A stretch of DNA of 64,000 bases, taken from NCBI GenBank assembly GCA_022842445.1, contig JALHPO010000008.1, forward strand, positions 1-64,000, in the 5' to 3' direction. Of this stretch, positions 52,906 through 60,808 are shown in pieces. Under the pieces are notes generated by a model that was not told the DNA's origin, searched no databases, and saw only the letters and a program-made list of their open reading frames with translations. The number at the start of each line of letters is the position of its first letter. Within the stretch, counting starts at the first letter, position 1. The translations under genes and the position numbers were made by a program. The DNA is from Nitrospira sp. (GTDB lineage Bacteria; Nitrospirota; Nitrospiria; Nitrospirales; Nitrospiraceae).

Positions 52906-53679
52906 GTGGAACTATTCGTCGTGTGCGTCGCGGCATTGCTGGCTTCGAGCCTCACGCTATTTTCCGGATTCGGGCTTGGTACGCTGCTGATGCCGGTGGT
53001 TGCCCTTTTCTTTCCCTTGGACCTGGCGATTGCGATGACGGCCATGGTCCATCTGGCCAACAACCTTTTTAAAATTGGTTTGCTCGGACAAAAGGCCGAT
53101 TACTCCGTGCTGCTGAAGTTCGGGTTGCCTGCGATCCTGGCGGCCTTCACGGGAGCTGCGTTGCTGACGTATCTGGGGAAAGTCACACCGATCTACGAAT
53201 ACCAGGTGTTCGGGAATGACCGGCAGGTAACGGTGCTCAAGCTGATCATCGGGGCCCTTATCATTTCCTTCGTTGTCTTGGAGCTTTCTCCCACCTTCTC
53301 GAAGATGGCGCTCGATCGCCAATGGCTCCCGCTCGGCGGCATCATCAGCGGGTTCTTCGGCGGATTGTCAGGGCATCAAGGCGCCTTTCGCAGCATGTTC
53401 TTGATTAAAGCAGGTCTTGAGAAGGAAACGTTTGTCGCCACCGGAGTCATGCTTGCCGTCATGGTGGATCTCTCCCGCATGGTCATCTACGGCGCTGATA
53501 TCTCGGCCCATGGCGAGGCCATCGAGTGGCAGTTGGTCCTTGGCGCGAGCGTTTCTGCCTTTACCGGAGCATACGTCGGAGCGAAAATACTGAAGAAGGT
53601 CACGCTTCGGTCTGTCCAGTTGGTTGTCTCTGCGCTGTTGATGGTGGTTGGAGGTGGGTTGATTGCGGGTGTCTTATGA
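52906..53679 (+). CDS. TSUP-family transporter (TauE/SafE)
   Basis: 257 residues from GTG 52906. About seven or eight membrane segments, with the family repeat pattern FSGFGLGTLLMPVVALFF near residue 20 and GIISGFFGGLSGHQGAFRS near residue 145 (G-x-x-x-G-F-x-G-G-L-x-G). TSUP proteins move sulfite, sulfonates or organic anions across the inner membrane. The siroheme reductase is at the other end of the window, so a sulfur role is only a possibility. Single gene. Confidence 0.85.
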   Translation: MELFVVCVAALLASSLTLFSGFGLGTLLMPVVALFFPLDLAIAMTAMVHLANNLFKIGLLGQKADYSVLLKFGLPAILAAFTGAALLTYLGKVTPIYEYQVFGNDRQVTVLKLIIGALIISFVVLELSPTFSKMALDRQWLPLGGIISGFFGGLSGHQGAFRSMFLIKAGLEKETFVATGVMLAVMVDLSRMVIYGADISAHGEAIEWQLVLGASVSAFTGAYVGAKILKKVTLRSVQLVVSALLMVVGGGLIAGVL

Positions 53680-53897
53680 TCAAGCCCTACGCACGAACGT
53701 CAGCATACGACTCCCGACGCGATTCTCATTCGCCATTGGAAAGTTGAGAGTACGGCGTGGGGACAGGTGGTATGCCCATGAAATCAGGGCTGCTATATTC
53801 TGTAAATTCTCTTGCCTCAACGATTCGATCCTTCATAATCAGCGCAGTACCCATGGTCGAACCACCAGATCCCTCATAGCCATCACGGAGCGCGATT

Positions 53898-55121
53898 ATG
53901 CCTGCCGCCACTGTACTTCTATCCATCGTCCTCTTCCTCTGTTCGATTCCTCAGATTGCGGGTGCCGGTCTTGATTCCGGCGTATCGGCATTTGAGCGAG
54001 GAGACTATCAAACCGCGCAGCAAGAGCTACGACCGCTCGCTGAGACCGGCAATCCCAAGGCGCAGTATTACATCGGTCTCATGTCATACAGCGGAAAAGG
54101 TGTCGCGCCGGACAGCACCGAAGCGATCAAATGGATCAAACCGGCGGCGGAAAATGGGATCGCCGACGCGCAGTACATCTATGCGCTCTTGTTGGAGGGG
54201 GGAGCTCCCGGGGCGGCGGGAAAGATCGAGGCGATCAAATGGTTCACCCTGGCTTCCGATCAAGGCCATGTCGATGCCCAAATGAAGCTGGTCGACCGGT
54301 ACAGTCGGGGCGACGGAATCAAGCCCAATCTTGTCCAGGCCTATACATGGTGCGGCGTGGCTCACCTCCATGTCCCGTCACGTTGTAATCCCCAGGAGTC
54401 CGTGTCGGCCTATCAGATGACGGCCGAACAGAAGGAAGACGCGAAACGGAACGTGCAACAATGGGTGACCCAACATCCCGTCAACACCTCACACCCATCA
54501 TTCAAAAGCGCGCAGCGATTGATCGCTGAGCTCGATCGGGCCGACTTTAAGAAAAAAGAGGAAATCAAGGCATCGCTCGTTCGTATGGGAAATGTTTCAA
54601 CCCCGGCCATGTTAGAAGCGCTGCACCAGCGCACGTTTGCACACACCAAACTGCTCACGGACGTCCTGTGCGAGCGAGGGCCTGAATCCTCGAGTGCCAT
54701 ACCGGAACTCATCCGCCTCTTGAACGACCCAAGCGTGTTGCAGCCGATCAATTCCCATTTCCTGTCTTCCCTCGCCTGCATCGGGAAAACCTCCCCTGAG
54801 GTTCAGTCTTTTCTGATTTCGCTGTTGAAGGGGGGGAGCGATGCCATGCGGCCCTGGGCCGCCATGTTGTTGGAGAATTTTGAGTCAAAAGAAGCCGTGC
54901 TTGCGCTCGCCGATGCACTTGATGATTCACGGCGAACCGTACGCGAAACAGCCGTGAGAGTCTTATTGAGCATGGGACCCAAAGCCGCCCCGGCTGTCCC
55001 GGCCCTGTCAAAGTTGATGGATCAACGAGGAACGTACCTCGCCTCAGCTGCAGGAGATGCCTTAGCGGCCATCGGAACTCCCGAAGCTATCGCTGAGATC
55101 AAACGACACCACACCGAATAG
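53898..55121 (+). CDS. Secreted Sel1-repeat and HEAT-repeat protein
   Basis: 407 residues. Signal peptide (VLLSIVLFLCSIPQIAGA). Residues 28-155 hold three Sel1-like repeats (GNPKAQYYIGLMSYSGKGVAP; GIADAQYIYALLLEG; GHVDAQMKLVDRYSRGDG). Residues about 215-400 are HEAT-like helices (ALADALDDSRRTVRETAVRV; MGPKAAPAVPALSKLM; LASAAGDALAAIG). Both repeat types are protein-binding solenoids; the combination suggests a periplasmic scaffold. No partner gene is evident. Confidence 0.75.
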   Translation: MPAATVLLSIVLFLCSIPQIAGAGLDSGVSAFERGDYQTAQQELRPLAETGNPKAQYYIGLMSYSGKGVAPDSTEAIKWIKPAAENGIADAQYIYALLLEGGAPGAAGKIEAIKWFTLASDQGHVDAQMKLVDRYSRGDGIKPNLVQAYTWCGVAHLHVPSRCNPQESVSAYQMTAEQKEDAKRNVQQWVTQHPVNTSHPSFKSAQRLIAELDRADFKKKEEIKASLVRMGNVSTPAMLEALHQRTFAHTKLLTDVLCERGPESSSAIPELIRLLNDPSVLQPINSHFLSSLACIGKTSPEVQSFLISLLKGGSDAMRPWAAMLLENFESKEAVLALADALDDSRRTVRETAVRVLLSMGPKAAPAVPALSKLMDQRGTYLASAAGDALAAIGTPEAIAEIKRHHTE

Positions 55122-55151
55122 CCCCAGAGGTGCAGTCCGTCCTGTTTTCAA

Positions 55152-56336
55152 TTACAGCCGCTGTTCGATCCGCTCCGCATAGCCTGTCAGCTCCGCATAG
55201 CCTTCACCCTGTATGGGCCGGCCCTGTTTGGTACCGGAGACCGACACAGCTCCTTCCCAATACGTCACCTGCGCGCTGCTCGTGGTTCGGAGTTCCTGAT
55301 CTGCAAGTACCGGGGCAAGGTCCAGCTTCATGTCCAGAGACGGTATCGTGATCCGCCATTGGTTGGGATAGATCGCCCGACTCTTCGGACTGGTCCAGGT
55401 CCCGGTGGATTCGATACGGATGTCTCCTACCGGAAGATGGCGAGTCTGTCCGTCGGGTGACACCACCGTGCCGCTGGACGCAGGATCTGGCGATCCATCG
55501 CTTCGACGCAGGCGATACACCATCAGTTCGCTGTTGTCCGCCAATTGAATGCTGAACCAGTCCCACCCGACGAAATCCTTGCCCAGATCGGCTGATCCGA
55601 ATTCATGATCCATCCAACTGGTCCCGGTCACCTCAAACCGTTCGTCGCCGATTGAAAGCGTGCCGGTCGTACCCAATCTTGTGAATGAATAATAATGCGA
55701 AGCTTGTCCGTACTCCGCGCCTTTGCGGCTGATGCCGTCCTGTCCATGAATGACCAGGGGCTTCGAGGGCTGAAGGGTCAGAGACAGCGCGAACGTCCCG
55801 GCGCGCGCAAACAACGTCTGTGTGCCGCCCGGACCGGCCTGCATCTCGGCCCGCCAATCGTCGATCCAGGCATGCAGACGGGATTCCTCCGCCCCGGCCT
55901 TGCCTAAGCCGGCCCGGCTCAGCTTCTCGGAGAAATAAAAGCGTCGCCCCCCGACATCGGTCACGGCAAAGTGGGCGAAATACAGATGATTCACCGACCA
56001 CTGCGAGGGCTGTGTCTTGACCTCGTCGGGTGGAATGGCCCGTCGAAAGAAGGTCAACTCAAAACCGAAGGCCCGTCCGTTCTTCGCCTGAAGATGGCCC
56101 GTGTAATACCACCATTCGGTTCGATAGGCCGGATGCGATCCATGGTCTCTGGGAAAATCGTACCGGTAGCCTGCGGTCGCCGGCTTGAACGGCGTCGCAG
56201 GAGCATCCGCTCCGAAGGCAGCGGAGTGATTACCTGCCAGCCATGCAGCGAGCACCACGACAGCACAGACGCCGGCGGGTATGCTCCCCGCGAGCGGCGA
56301 AAACCGACTGCGTTGGGCAAACATTGTCCATCGCAT
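55152..56336 (-). CDS. Lipocalin-like AttH/CrtC-family protein
   Basis: 394 residues. N-terminal signal or anchor segment (GVCAVVVLAAWLAGNHSAA). The conserved YRTEWWYYTGHLQAKNGRAF, the GTSWMDHEFGSADLG segment and DWFSIQLADNSELMVYRLR define the AttH/CrtC (carotenoid 1,2-hydratase-like, lipocalin-fold) family. Despite the name most members are not hydratases; many sit with LolE-like ABC permeases. Here no such permease is next to it. Probably a periplasmic lipid-binding protein. Confidence 0.8.
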   Translation of the reverse strand: MRWTMFAQRSRFSPLAGSIPAGVCAVVVLAAWLAGNHSAAFGADAPATPFKPATAGYRYDFPRDHGSHPAYRTEWWYYTGHLQAKNGRAFGFELTFFRRAIPPDEVKTQPSQWSVNHLYFAHFAVTDVGGRRFYFSEKLSRAGLGKAGAEESRLHAWIDDWRAEMQAGPGGTQTLFARAGTFALSLTLQPSKPLVIHGQDGISRKGAEYGQASHYYSFTRLGTTGTLSIGDERFEVTGTSWMDHEFGSADLGKDFVGWDWFSIQLADNSELMVYRLRRSDGSPDPASSGTVVSPDGQTRHLPVGDIRIESTGTWTSPKSRAIYPNQWRITIPSLDMKLDLAPVLADQELRTTSSAQVTYWEGAVSVSGTKQGRPIQGEGYAELTGYAERIEQRL

Positions 56337-56471
56337 CTCGCAACGGTTATAGCACGGGAATCATGACCGCACAAATCACCAGTGCCAGAGCGGCATTCGC
56401 TCACTCATCCCGCACAGCCGCGTGCCTGCGGCTCCGTTGACAATTTTCACATCCCTCAGCTATCGTGAGCC

Positions 56472-57161
56472 ATGCAGATTGATCGCGAGCGTGAGCCCAA
56501 GGGCCCATCTTCCTCCGGACGAGTCGAACCGTTTCCAATCCCCAATCGGGTGCCGGTATTTCCGCTGCCCAATGTCGTCTTTTTCCCGAAGACCTATTTG
56601 CCGCTTCACATTTTCGAACCGCGGTATCGTCAAATGGTGGCCGACGCGGCAATGGGGCACCGGTGCATCGCCATGGCCTTGCTCAAAGAAGGCTGGGAGA
56701 CGGACTACTACGGAAATCCGGCGATTTATCCCACGCTGTGCGTCGGACGCATCATGAGCGCGCAACCGCTGTCTGACGGCCGCTCGAACATCCTGCTCCA
56801 AGGACTCGAACGCTGCGACATCCAGCAAGAGCATTTCGAGAAGCCCTATCGCGAAGCGACGATTCAGCTCACGCCCCAGCTCTCGGAAGAACGGCTTGCG
56901 ACAGGCGTTCGGCGCGCATTGGTTGAACTGCTCAGCCGATACCTCCAAACACGGGAGGACAACACGGCCTGGCAGGGGTTCTTCCGCGAAGAAGTCAGCG
57001 ACGACGTGCTGGTGAATACCCTCTCCACCTATCTGGAATGCACTCCGCTGGAAAAACAGTTTTTGTTGGAAGCCGAGGGATTGCTCCAGCGGGCGCGCCG
57101 CCTGAACGATCTGATTCAATTTATGCTGCACGACCGGCAAGGCGCGGGAGGATGGGAGTAA
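56472..57161 (+). CDS. Lon N-terminal (substrate-binding) domain protein
   Basis: 229 residues. Lon-N/PF02190 domain with VPVFPLPNVVFFPKTYLPLH and IFEPRYRQMVADAAMGHRCI near residues 27-65, YPTLCVGRIMSAQPLSDGRS, then helical C-terminal segments. No AAA+ or protease domain. Function as an adaptor is only inferred from the domain. It runs directly into the ABC ATPase gene (TAA ATG), so the three genes Lon-N, ATPase and permease may be co-transcribed. Confidence 0.8.
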   Translation: MQIDREREPKGPSSSGRVEPFPIPNRVPVFPLPNVVFFPKTYLPLHIFEPRYRQMVADAAMGHRCIAMALLKEGWETDYYGNPAIYPTLCVGRIMSAQPLSDGRSNILLQGLERCDIQQEHFEKPYREATIQLTPQLSEERLATGVRRALVELLSRYLQTREDNTAWQGFFREEVSDDVLVNTLSTYLECTPLEKQFLLEAEGLLQRARRLNDLIQFMLHDRQGAGGWE

Positions 57162-58127
57162 ATGGATCGGGCCATCGCGATTGAAGTCAGCCGCCTGTGC
57201 AAAACCTACGATGCCCACAAGGCCGTCGACGATCTGTCTTTCCAAGTCTATGCCGGTGAAATTTTCGGCTTGCTGGGCCCCAACGGCGCAGGAAAAAGCA
57301 CGACGCTTCGCACGCTCATCACACTGTTGCATCCGACATCCGGCACCGCCAGCGTCTTCGGGCACGATACGGTGCGCGAAGCGGACACGGTCCGCATGCT
57401 GATCGGGTATGTGCCGCAGGAACGGGCGATCGACCGGTTTCTCACAGGCCGTGAACACCTCCAGCTGCTCGGCGCGCTCTACCATCTGACCAAAGAAGAG
57501 GCAGCCAAGCGCATCGCCGAATTATTGAAGCTGGTCGAGTTGGAGAGCCACGCAGACCGGCCGGCCAAAACCTATTCGGGCGGCATGAAGCGCAAACTCG
57601 ACATTGCCTGCGGCTTGCTTCCCAACCCGAAAGTGTTGTTTCTCGACGAACCGACGCTCGGGCTCGACGTCCAAAGCCGGCTCAGGATTTGGGAATACGT
57701 ACGGATGCTGAAGGCGCGCGGCATGACGATCGTGATGACGACCAACTACCTGGACGAAGCGGATCAACTGTGCGACCGGTTGGCCATCATCGACGGCGGC
57801 AAGATCAAGACCCTCGGCGCGCCGGCCGAACTCAAGATCGCGCTCGGCGGCGACATCGTCTCGCTGACCCTCAAAGAAACGGATCGCATGGCAGGCTTGG
57901 AATCGGCGTTGAAAAACCAGCCCGCGATTAAAGCAGTGCGGCTCACGGCGAAAGGGCTCGACATTCGGGTCGAGTCGCCGGAAAAGGCGTTGCCCGTCAT
58001 TTTGGAATCGGCCAATCGACTGGGGTGCAGCATCGAATTCATTCAATACAATCGCCCGCGGCTGGACGACGTCTTCATCGCCCACACAGGCCGCCGCATT
58101 CAGGATGACATCCCAAAGGAGGAATAA
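57162..58127 (+). CDS. ABC-2 type exporter, ATP-binding subunit (DrrA-like)
   Basis: 321 residues. Walker A GPNGAGKST at residues 39-47, signature SGGMKRKLDIACGL, Walker B VLFLDEPTLGLD, plus TMVMTTNYLDEADQLCDRL-like switch region (MTTNYLDEADQLCDRLAII). The C-terminal 90 residues are the DrrA-type extension (GSIEF-like, DDVFIAHTGR). It powers export through the adjacent ABC-2 permease. Substrate not predictable. Confidence 0.9.
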   Translation: MDRAIAIEVSRLCKTYDAHKAVDDLSFQVYAGEIFGLLGPNGAGKSTTLRTLITLLHPTSGTASVFGHDTVREADTVRMLIGYVPQERAIDRFLTGREHLQLLGALYHLTKEEAAKRIAELLKLVELESHADRPAKTYSGGMKRKLDIACGLLPNPKVLFLDEPTLGLDVQSRLRIWEYVRMLKARGMTIVMTTNYLDEADQLCDRLAIIDGGKIKTLGAPAELKIALGGDIVSLTLKETDRMAGLESALKNQPAIKAVRLTAKGLDIRVESPEKALPVILESANRLGCSIEFIQYNRPRLDDVFIAHTGRRIQDDIPKEE

Positions 58128-58188
58128 CCGTCAGGCGTCGCACGTCATTCGAAAGACTCCGGAGGGCTTCGCGCTCCGGGGCCCTCGG

Positions 58189-58216
58189 TTCACGTTTCAC
58201 GCTTCACGCTTCACGT
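58189..58216. repeat. Four TTCACGY heptamers directly before the permease start
   Basis: TTCACGT, TTCACGC, TTCACGC, TTCACGT in perfect phase, ending one base before the ATG at 58218. They occupy the place of a Shine-Dalgarno. A CCGGAG/CTCCGG hairpin lies just upstream at about 58160-58180. Confidence 0.7.
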
Positions 58217-58217
58217 C

Positions 58218-58997
58218 ATGAAAGACTATTGGCAGGAAATCCGTGCGTTGACGATGCGGTGGGTTCTCCGGCTGAGCCGCGAGAAATTCAGCATGCTGTT
58301 CACGCTGGTACAGCCGATGCTGTTCTGGCTGATCTTCTTCGGCAATCTGTTTCAGCGGGCCGCGGATTCGCAGGTGACCCAGGCGCCGAATTACATCAGC
58401 TTTCTGGCCGCCGGGGTGGTCGTCATGACCGTCCTCAACAATGGATTGGCCGGCGGCGTGGATCTGCTGTTCGACAAAGAAAACGGCTTTCTCGAACGCC
58501 TCATGTCGACGCCGATCCATCGCAGCTCCGTCATTTTGAGCCGGTTTATTTTCGTCATGACGATCACCTCGCTGCAAGTGCTCGTCATCCTCGGCGTCGC
58601 GTTCCTCTTCGGCGTCCATCCGGCTACCGGCTTGCTCGGCATCGCAACGATTCTCCTGATCGGTATGATGTTCGGTGTCGGATTGACCGCCATTTCGATG
58701 GCCATGGCCTTTTCTGTGAAAAGCCACGGCGACTTCTTCTCCGTGTTGGGATTCCTGTCCCTGCCGATGATTTTCTTGAGCTCAGCGCTCGTGCCGTTGG
58801 CGGCCATGCCGGGATGGATGAGTGTTCTCGCCCAGTTCAATCCCATGACATGGGCCATCGATGCGGTGCGGCCGTTGATTCTGTCCGGATGGAGTGAAGC
58901 CTTGCCGCACGTCGGCATGGTCGTACTGGTCATGCTGGTCTTCGATGCGCTGTGCCTGTACGGCGGGGCCAAAGCCTTCCGCCGGGCCATGGGGTAG
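58218..58997 (+). CDS. ABC-2 type exporter, permease subunit
   Basis: 259 residues with six membrane segments and the ABC-2 signature region MTVLNNGLAGGVDLLFDKENGFLERLMSTPIH near residues 72-104 and FLSLPMIFLSSALVPLAAMPGW near residue 178. The pair with the DrrA-like ATPase is a typical drug/lipid/polysaccharide exporter. The gap of 90 bases from the ATPase gene holds a hairpin and a tandem heptamer array, and the ATG has no Shine-Dalgarno, which is odd for a permease that must match its ATPase. Confidence 0.88.
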   Translation: MKDYWQEIRALTMRWVLRLSREKFSMLFTLVQPMLFWLIFFGNLFQRAADSQVTQAPNYISFLAAGVVVMTVLNNGLAGGVDLLFDKENGFLERLMSTPIHRSSVILSRFIFVMTITSLQVLVILGVAFLFGVHPATGLLGIATILLIGMMFGVGLTAISMAMAFSVKSHGDFFSVLGFLSLPMIFLSSALVPLAAMPGWMSVLAQFNPMTWAIDAVRPLILSGWSEALPHVGMVVLVMLVFDALCLYGGAKAFRRAMG

Positions 58998-59115
58998 GAA
59001 AGCGGGGAGCCGATAGCAGATGGCTCATGACACGCGACAGAGATTGAAGACTGGATATGGTCTTGTGCCGTGTCCGTGCTATGCGCCATAAGCTATACGC
59101 TCTTCTGTGTAGCAC

Positions 59116-59136
59116 GATACGGGATACGAAGACGAA
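59116..59136. repeat. Short heptamer-period run before the SirB1-like gene
   Basis: GATACGG, GATACGA, AGACGAA in phase, ending two bases before the ATG. Confidence 0.35.
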
Positions 59137-59138
59137 CG

Positions 59139-59999
59139 ATGGTCATTCCAGAAGGCCAAATCCGCGCCCTGATTCGCCTGCTCTCCGATGAGGACGATCG
59201 AATCGTCCGCACCATCAGCGGGAAGCTGATTACGATCGGACCTGCCGCGGTCCCGCTCCTGCAAGAGGCTGAAATCGAACAGCCGGAGATGGCCGATCGA
59301 ATCGCATCCGTCCTCGAAGAAATCCGCTGGGGCAAGCTGGAAGAGGAACTGGTCGAACTGGCGGCGCTTCCGGACAAGGCCATGAGCCTTGAAACGGGGA
59401 CGTTCTTGATCGCCCGCCACGCCTATGCGGCTCTGGACGTGCCCCGCTATCAAGAACGGCTGGACACCATGGCGCAGGAAGTGCGGGCCCGAATCGGCCT
59501 TCGCGCCTCCGGGGAAGAAACCGTCAACGCCCTCAATCGCTACGTGTTTGCCGAGCAGGGGTTCAAAGGCAACACCAAGAACTATTATGAAGTAGAAAAC
59601 AGCTACCTCAATTGTGTGATCGACCGGCGAGTCGGCATTCCGATCAGCCTCTCGGTGGTCTATCTGCTCATCGGGCAGCGCCTGGGTCTCCCGCTGTTCG
59701 GCATTGGAATGCCCGGGCATTTCCTGGTGAAGTACGAATCCGATCGTTACAAAATTTTCATCGATTGCTTCAACGGCGGCGCGCTGTTGACCGAAAAAAA
59801 CTGTGCACGGTTTTTGACGGAAGCAGGGTATGGATTCGACGACAAATATTTGCAACCGAGCCCGGTTCGCGCGATCCTGTCCCGCATGGTGAAGAATCTT
59901 CTGTCGATTTATGCAAAGCTGGATGAACCGGTCAAGATGTCCCGTCTGACCAGGTTTATCGAAATCTTGGGCGGAGAGCCTCGCGAAGAAGGGCTGTAG
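59139..59999 (+). CDS. SirB1/transglutaminase-like protein
   Basis: 286 residues from ATG 59139. N-terminal helical (HEAT-like) region (ALIRLLSDEDDRIVRTISGK), then the transglutaminase-like SirB1 core: NYYEVENSYLNCVIDRRVGI with Cys in NCVIDRRxGxPISL and GIGMPGHFLVKY with His, followed by IDCFNGGALLTEK. This is the Cys-His-Asp pattern of the family. The family is often annotated protein SirB1; its biochemical activity is unproven. Upstream start at 59070 rejected because the first 23 residues are unlike the family. Confidence 0.82.
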   Translation: MVIPEGQIRALIRLLSDEDDRIVRTISGKLITIGPAAVPLLQEAEIEQPEMADRIASVLEEIRWGKLEEELVELAALPDKAMSLETGTFLIARHAYAALDVPRYQERLDTMAQEVRARIGLRASGEETVNALNRYVFAEQGFKGNTKNYYEVENSYLNCVIDRRVGIPISLSVVYLLIGQRLGLPLFGIGMPGHFLVKYESDRYKIFIDCFNGGALLTEKNCARFLTEAGYGFDDKYLQPSPVRAILSRMVKNLLSIYAKLDEPVKMSRLTRFIEILGGEPREEGL

Positions 60000-60003
60000 C
60001 CTA

Positions 60004-60759
60004 CTACAATTTCACCGACAACAAGTCCCTCCCCTTCCTGATTGTGCCCTCATACCGTTCTCCTGCTTGAGCTTTCACATCGTACTGATCTGCAATCGGA
60101 TAGAAGTGTGACAGGATCAGTTGACCAACCCCTGCCTCGTGAGCCACCTGTCCGCACTGTCCGGCGTGCAAATGGACAGGGCCCGGTTGATTGGCCGGGA
60201 ATGAACAGTCAAGAACGGCAAGATCGGCATCGCCACAGAGACGCACGAGGCTGGTGCAGTATTGTGAATCTCCTGAATAAGCGAGCACCTTTCCACTGTA
60301 CTCCAGTCTGTACCCCAAGCAATGCAGGCGGGGACTATGGGTCACCCTTCGTGGAAGAACTTTCGTCCGACCGATCCAGAATGGGCGGTCATCGACTTCC
60401 TTCAACGTCACGCCGAATGGCGCGCGGCTAAAGCCTGGGAGTGTCGCAAACAGAGTCTTGAAAAGACTTCTTGTCCCGGGCGGGCCGATGACGGTGAGCG
60501 GCGGACGTTTCCCGCCTTGGTACTTCGTGAAGATCATCGCATCGAAGAAAAACGTGATGAAATCTGAAAAATGGTCCGCGTGAAAGTGGGAAAAGAGGAC
60601 ATGCGTGATCCGATGGCGGTCCACACCGGTCTTGATCAGATTCATCAACGTACGCGGGCCGAAATCCAGCAGTAGGGTCTGATCCGTCTGCACCAGATAA
60701 CCGGCGGCAGCGCGGGTGGGATGAACATTGGTGCCGGATCCGAGAATTGTCAAACGCAT
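60004..60759 (-). CDS. Metallo-beta-lactamase fold hydrolase (RNase Z/arylsulfatase-like)
   Basis: 251 residues. MBL motif THVLFSHFHADHFSDF (H-x-H-x-D-H) near residues 53-68, HSPRLHCLGYRLEY, metal ligand Asp in AYSGDSQYC, and the late His in LILSHFYPIADQYD. It resembles the RNase Z-like branch, but the extended flexible arm of true tRNase Z is absent. The substrate is unknown. It converges with the SirB1-like gene. Confidence 0.8.
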   Translation of the reverse strand: MRLTILGSGTNVHPTRAAAGYLVQTDQTLLLDFGPRTLMNLIKTGVDRHRITHVLFSHFHADHFSDFITFFFDAMIFTKYQGGKRPPLTVIGPPGTRSLFKTLFATLPGFSRAPFGVTLKEVDDRPFWIGRTKVLPRRVTHSPRLHCLGYRLEYSGKVLAYSGDSQYCTSLVRLCGDADLAVLDCSFPANQPGPVHLHAGQCGQVAHEAGVGQLILSHFYPIADQYDVKAQAGERYEGTIRKGRDLLSVKL

Positions 60760-60808
60760 AGTTCACACATCGGATACAACAACTGGTGAGAATATGGCAA
60801 GCTCGGTC

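Noticed and set aside
53680..53897. Minus-strand 66-codon frame before the Sel1/HEAT gene
   Set aside because: No homology, no ribosome-binding site, and it covers the likely promoter of the next gene.
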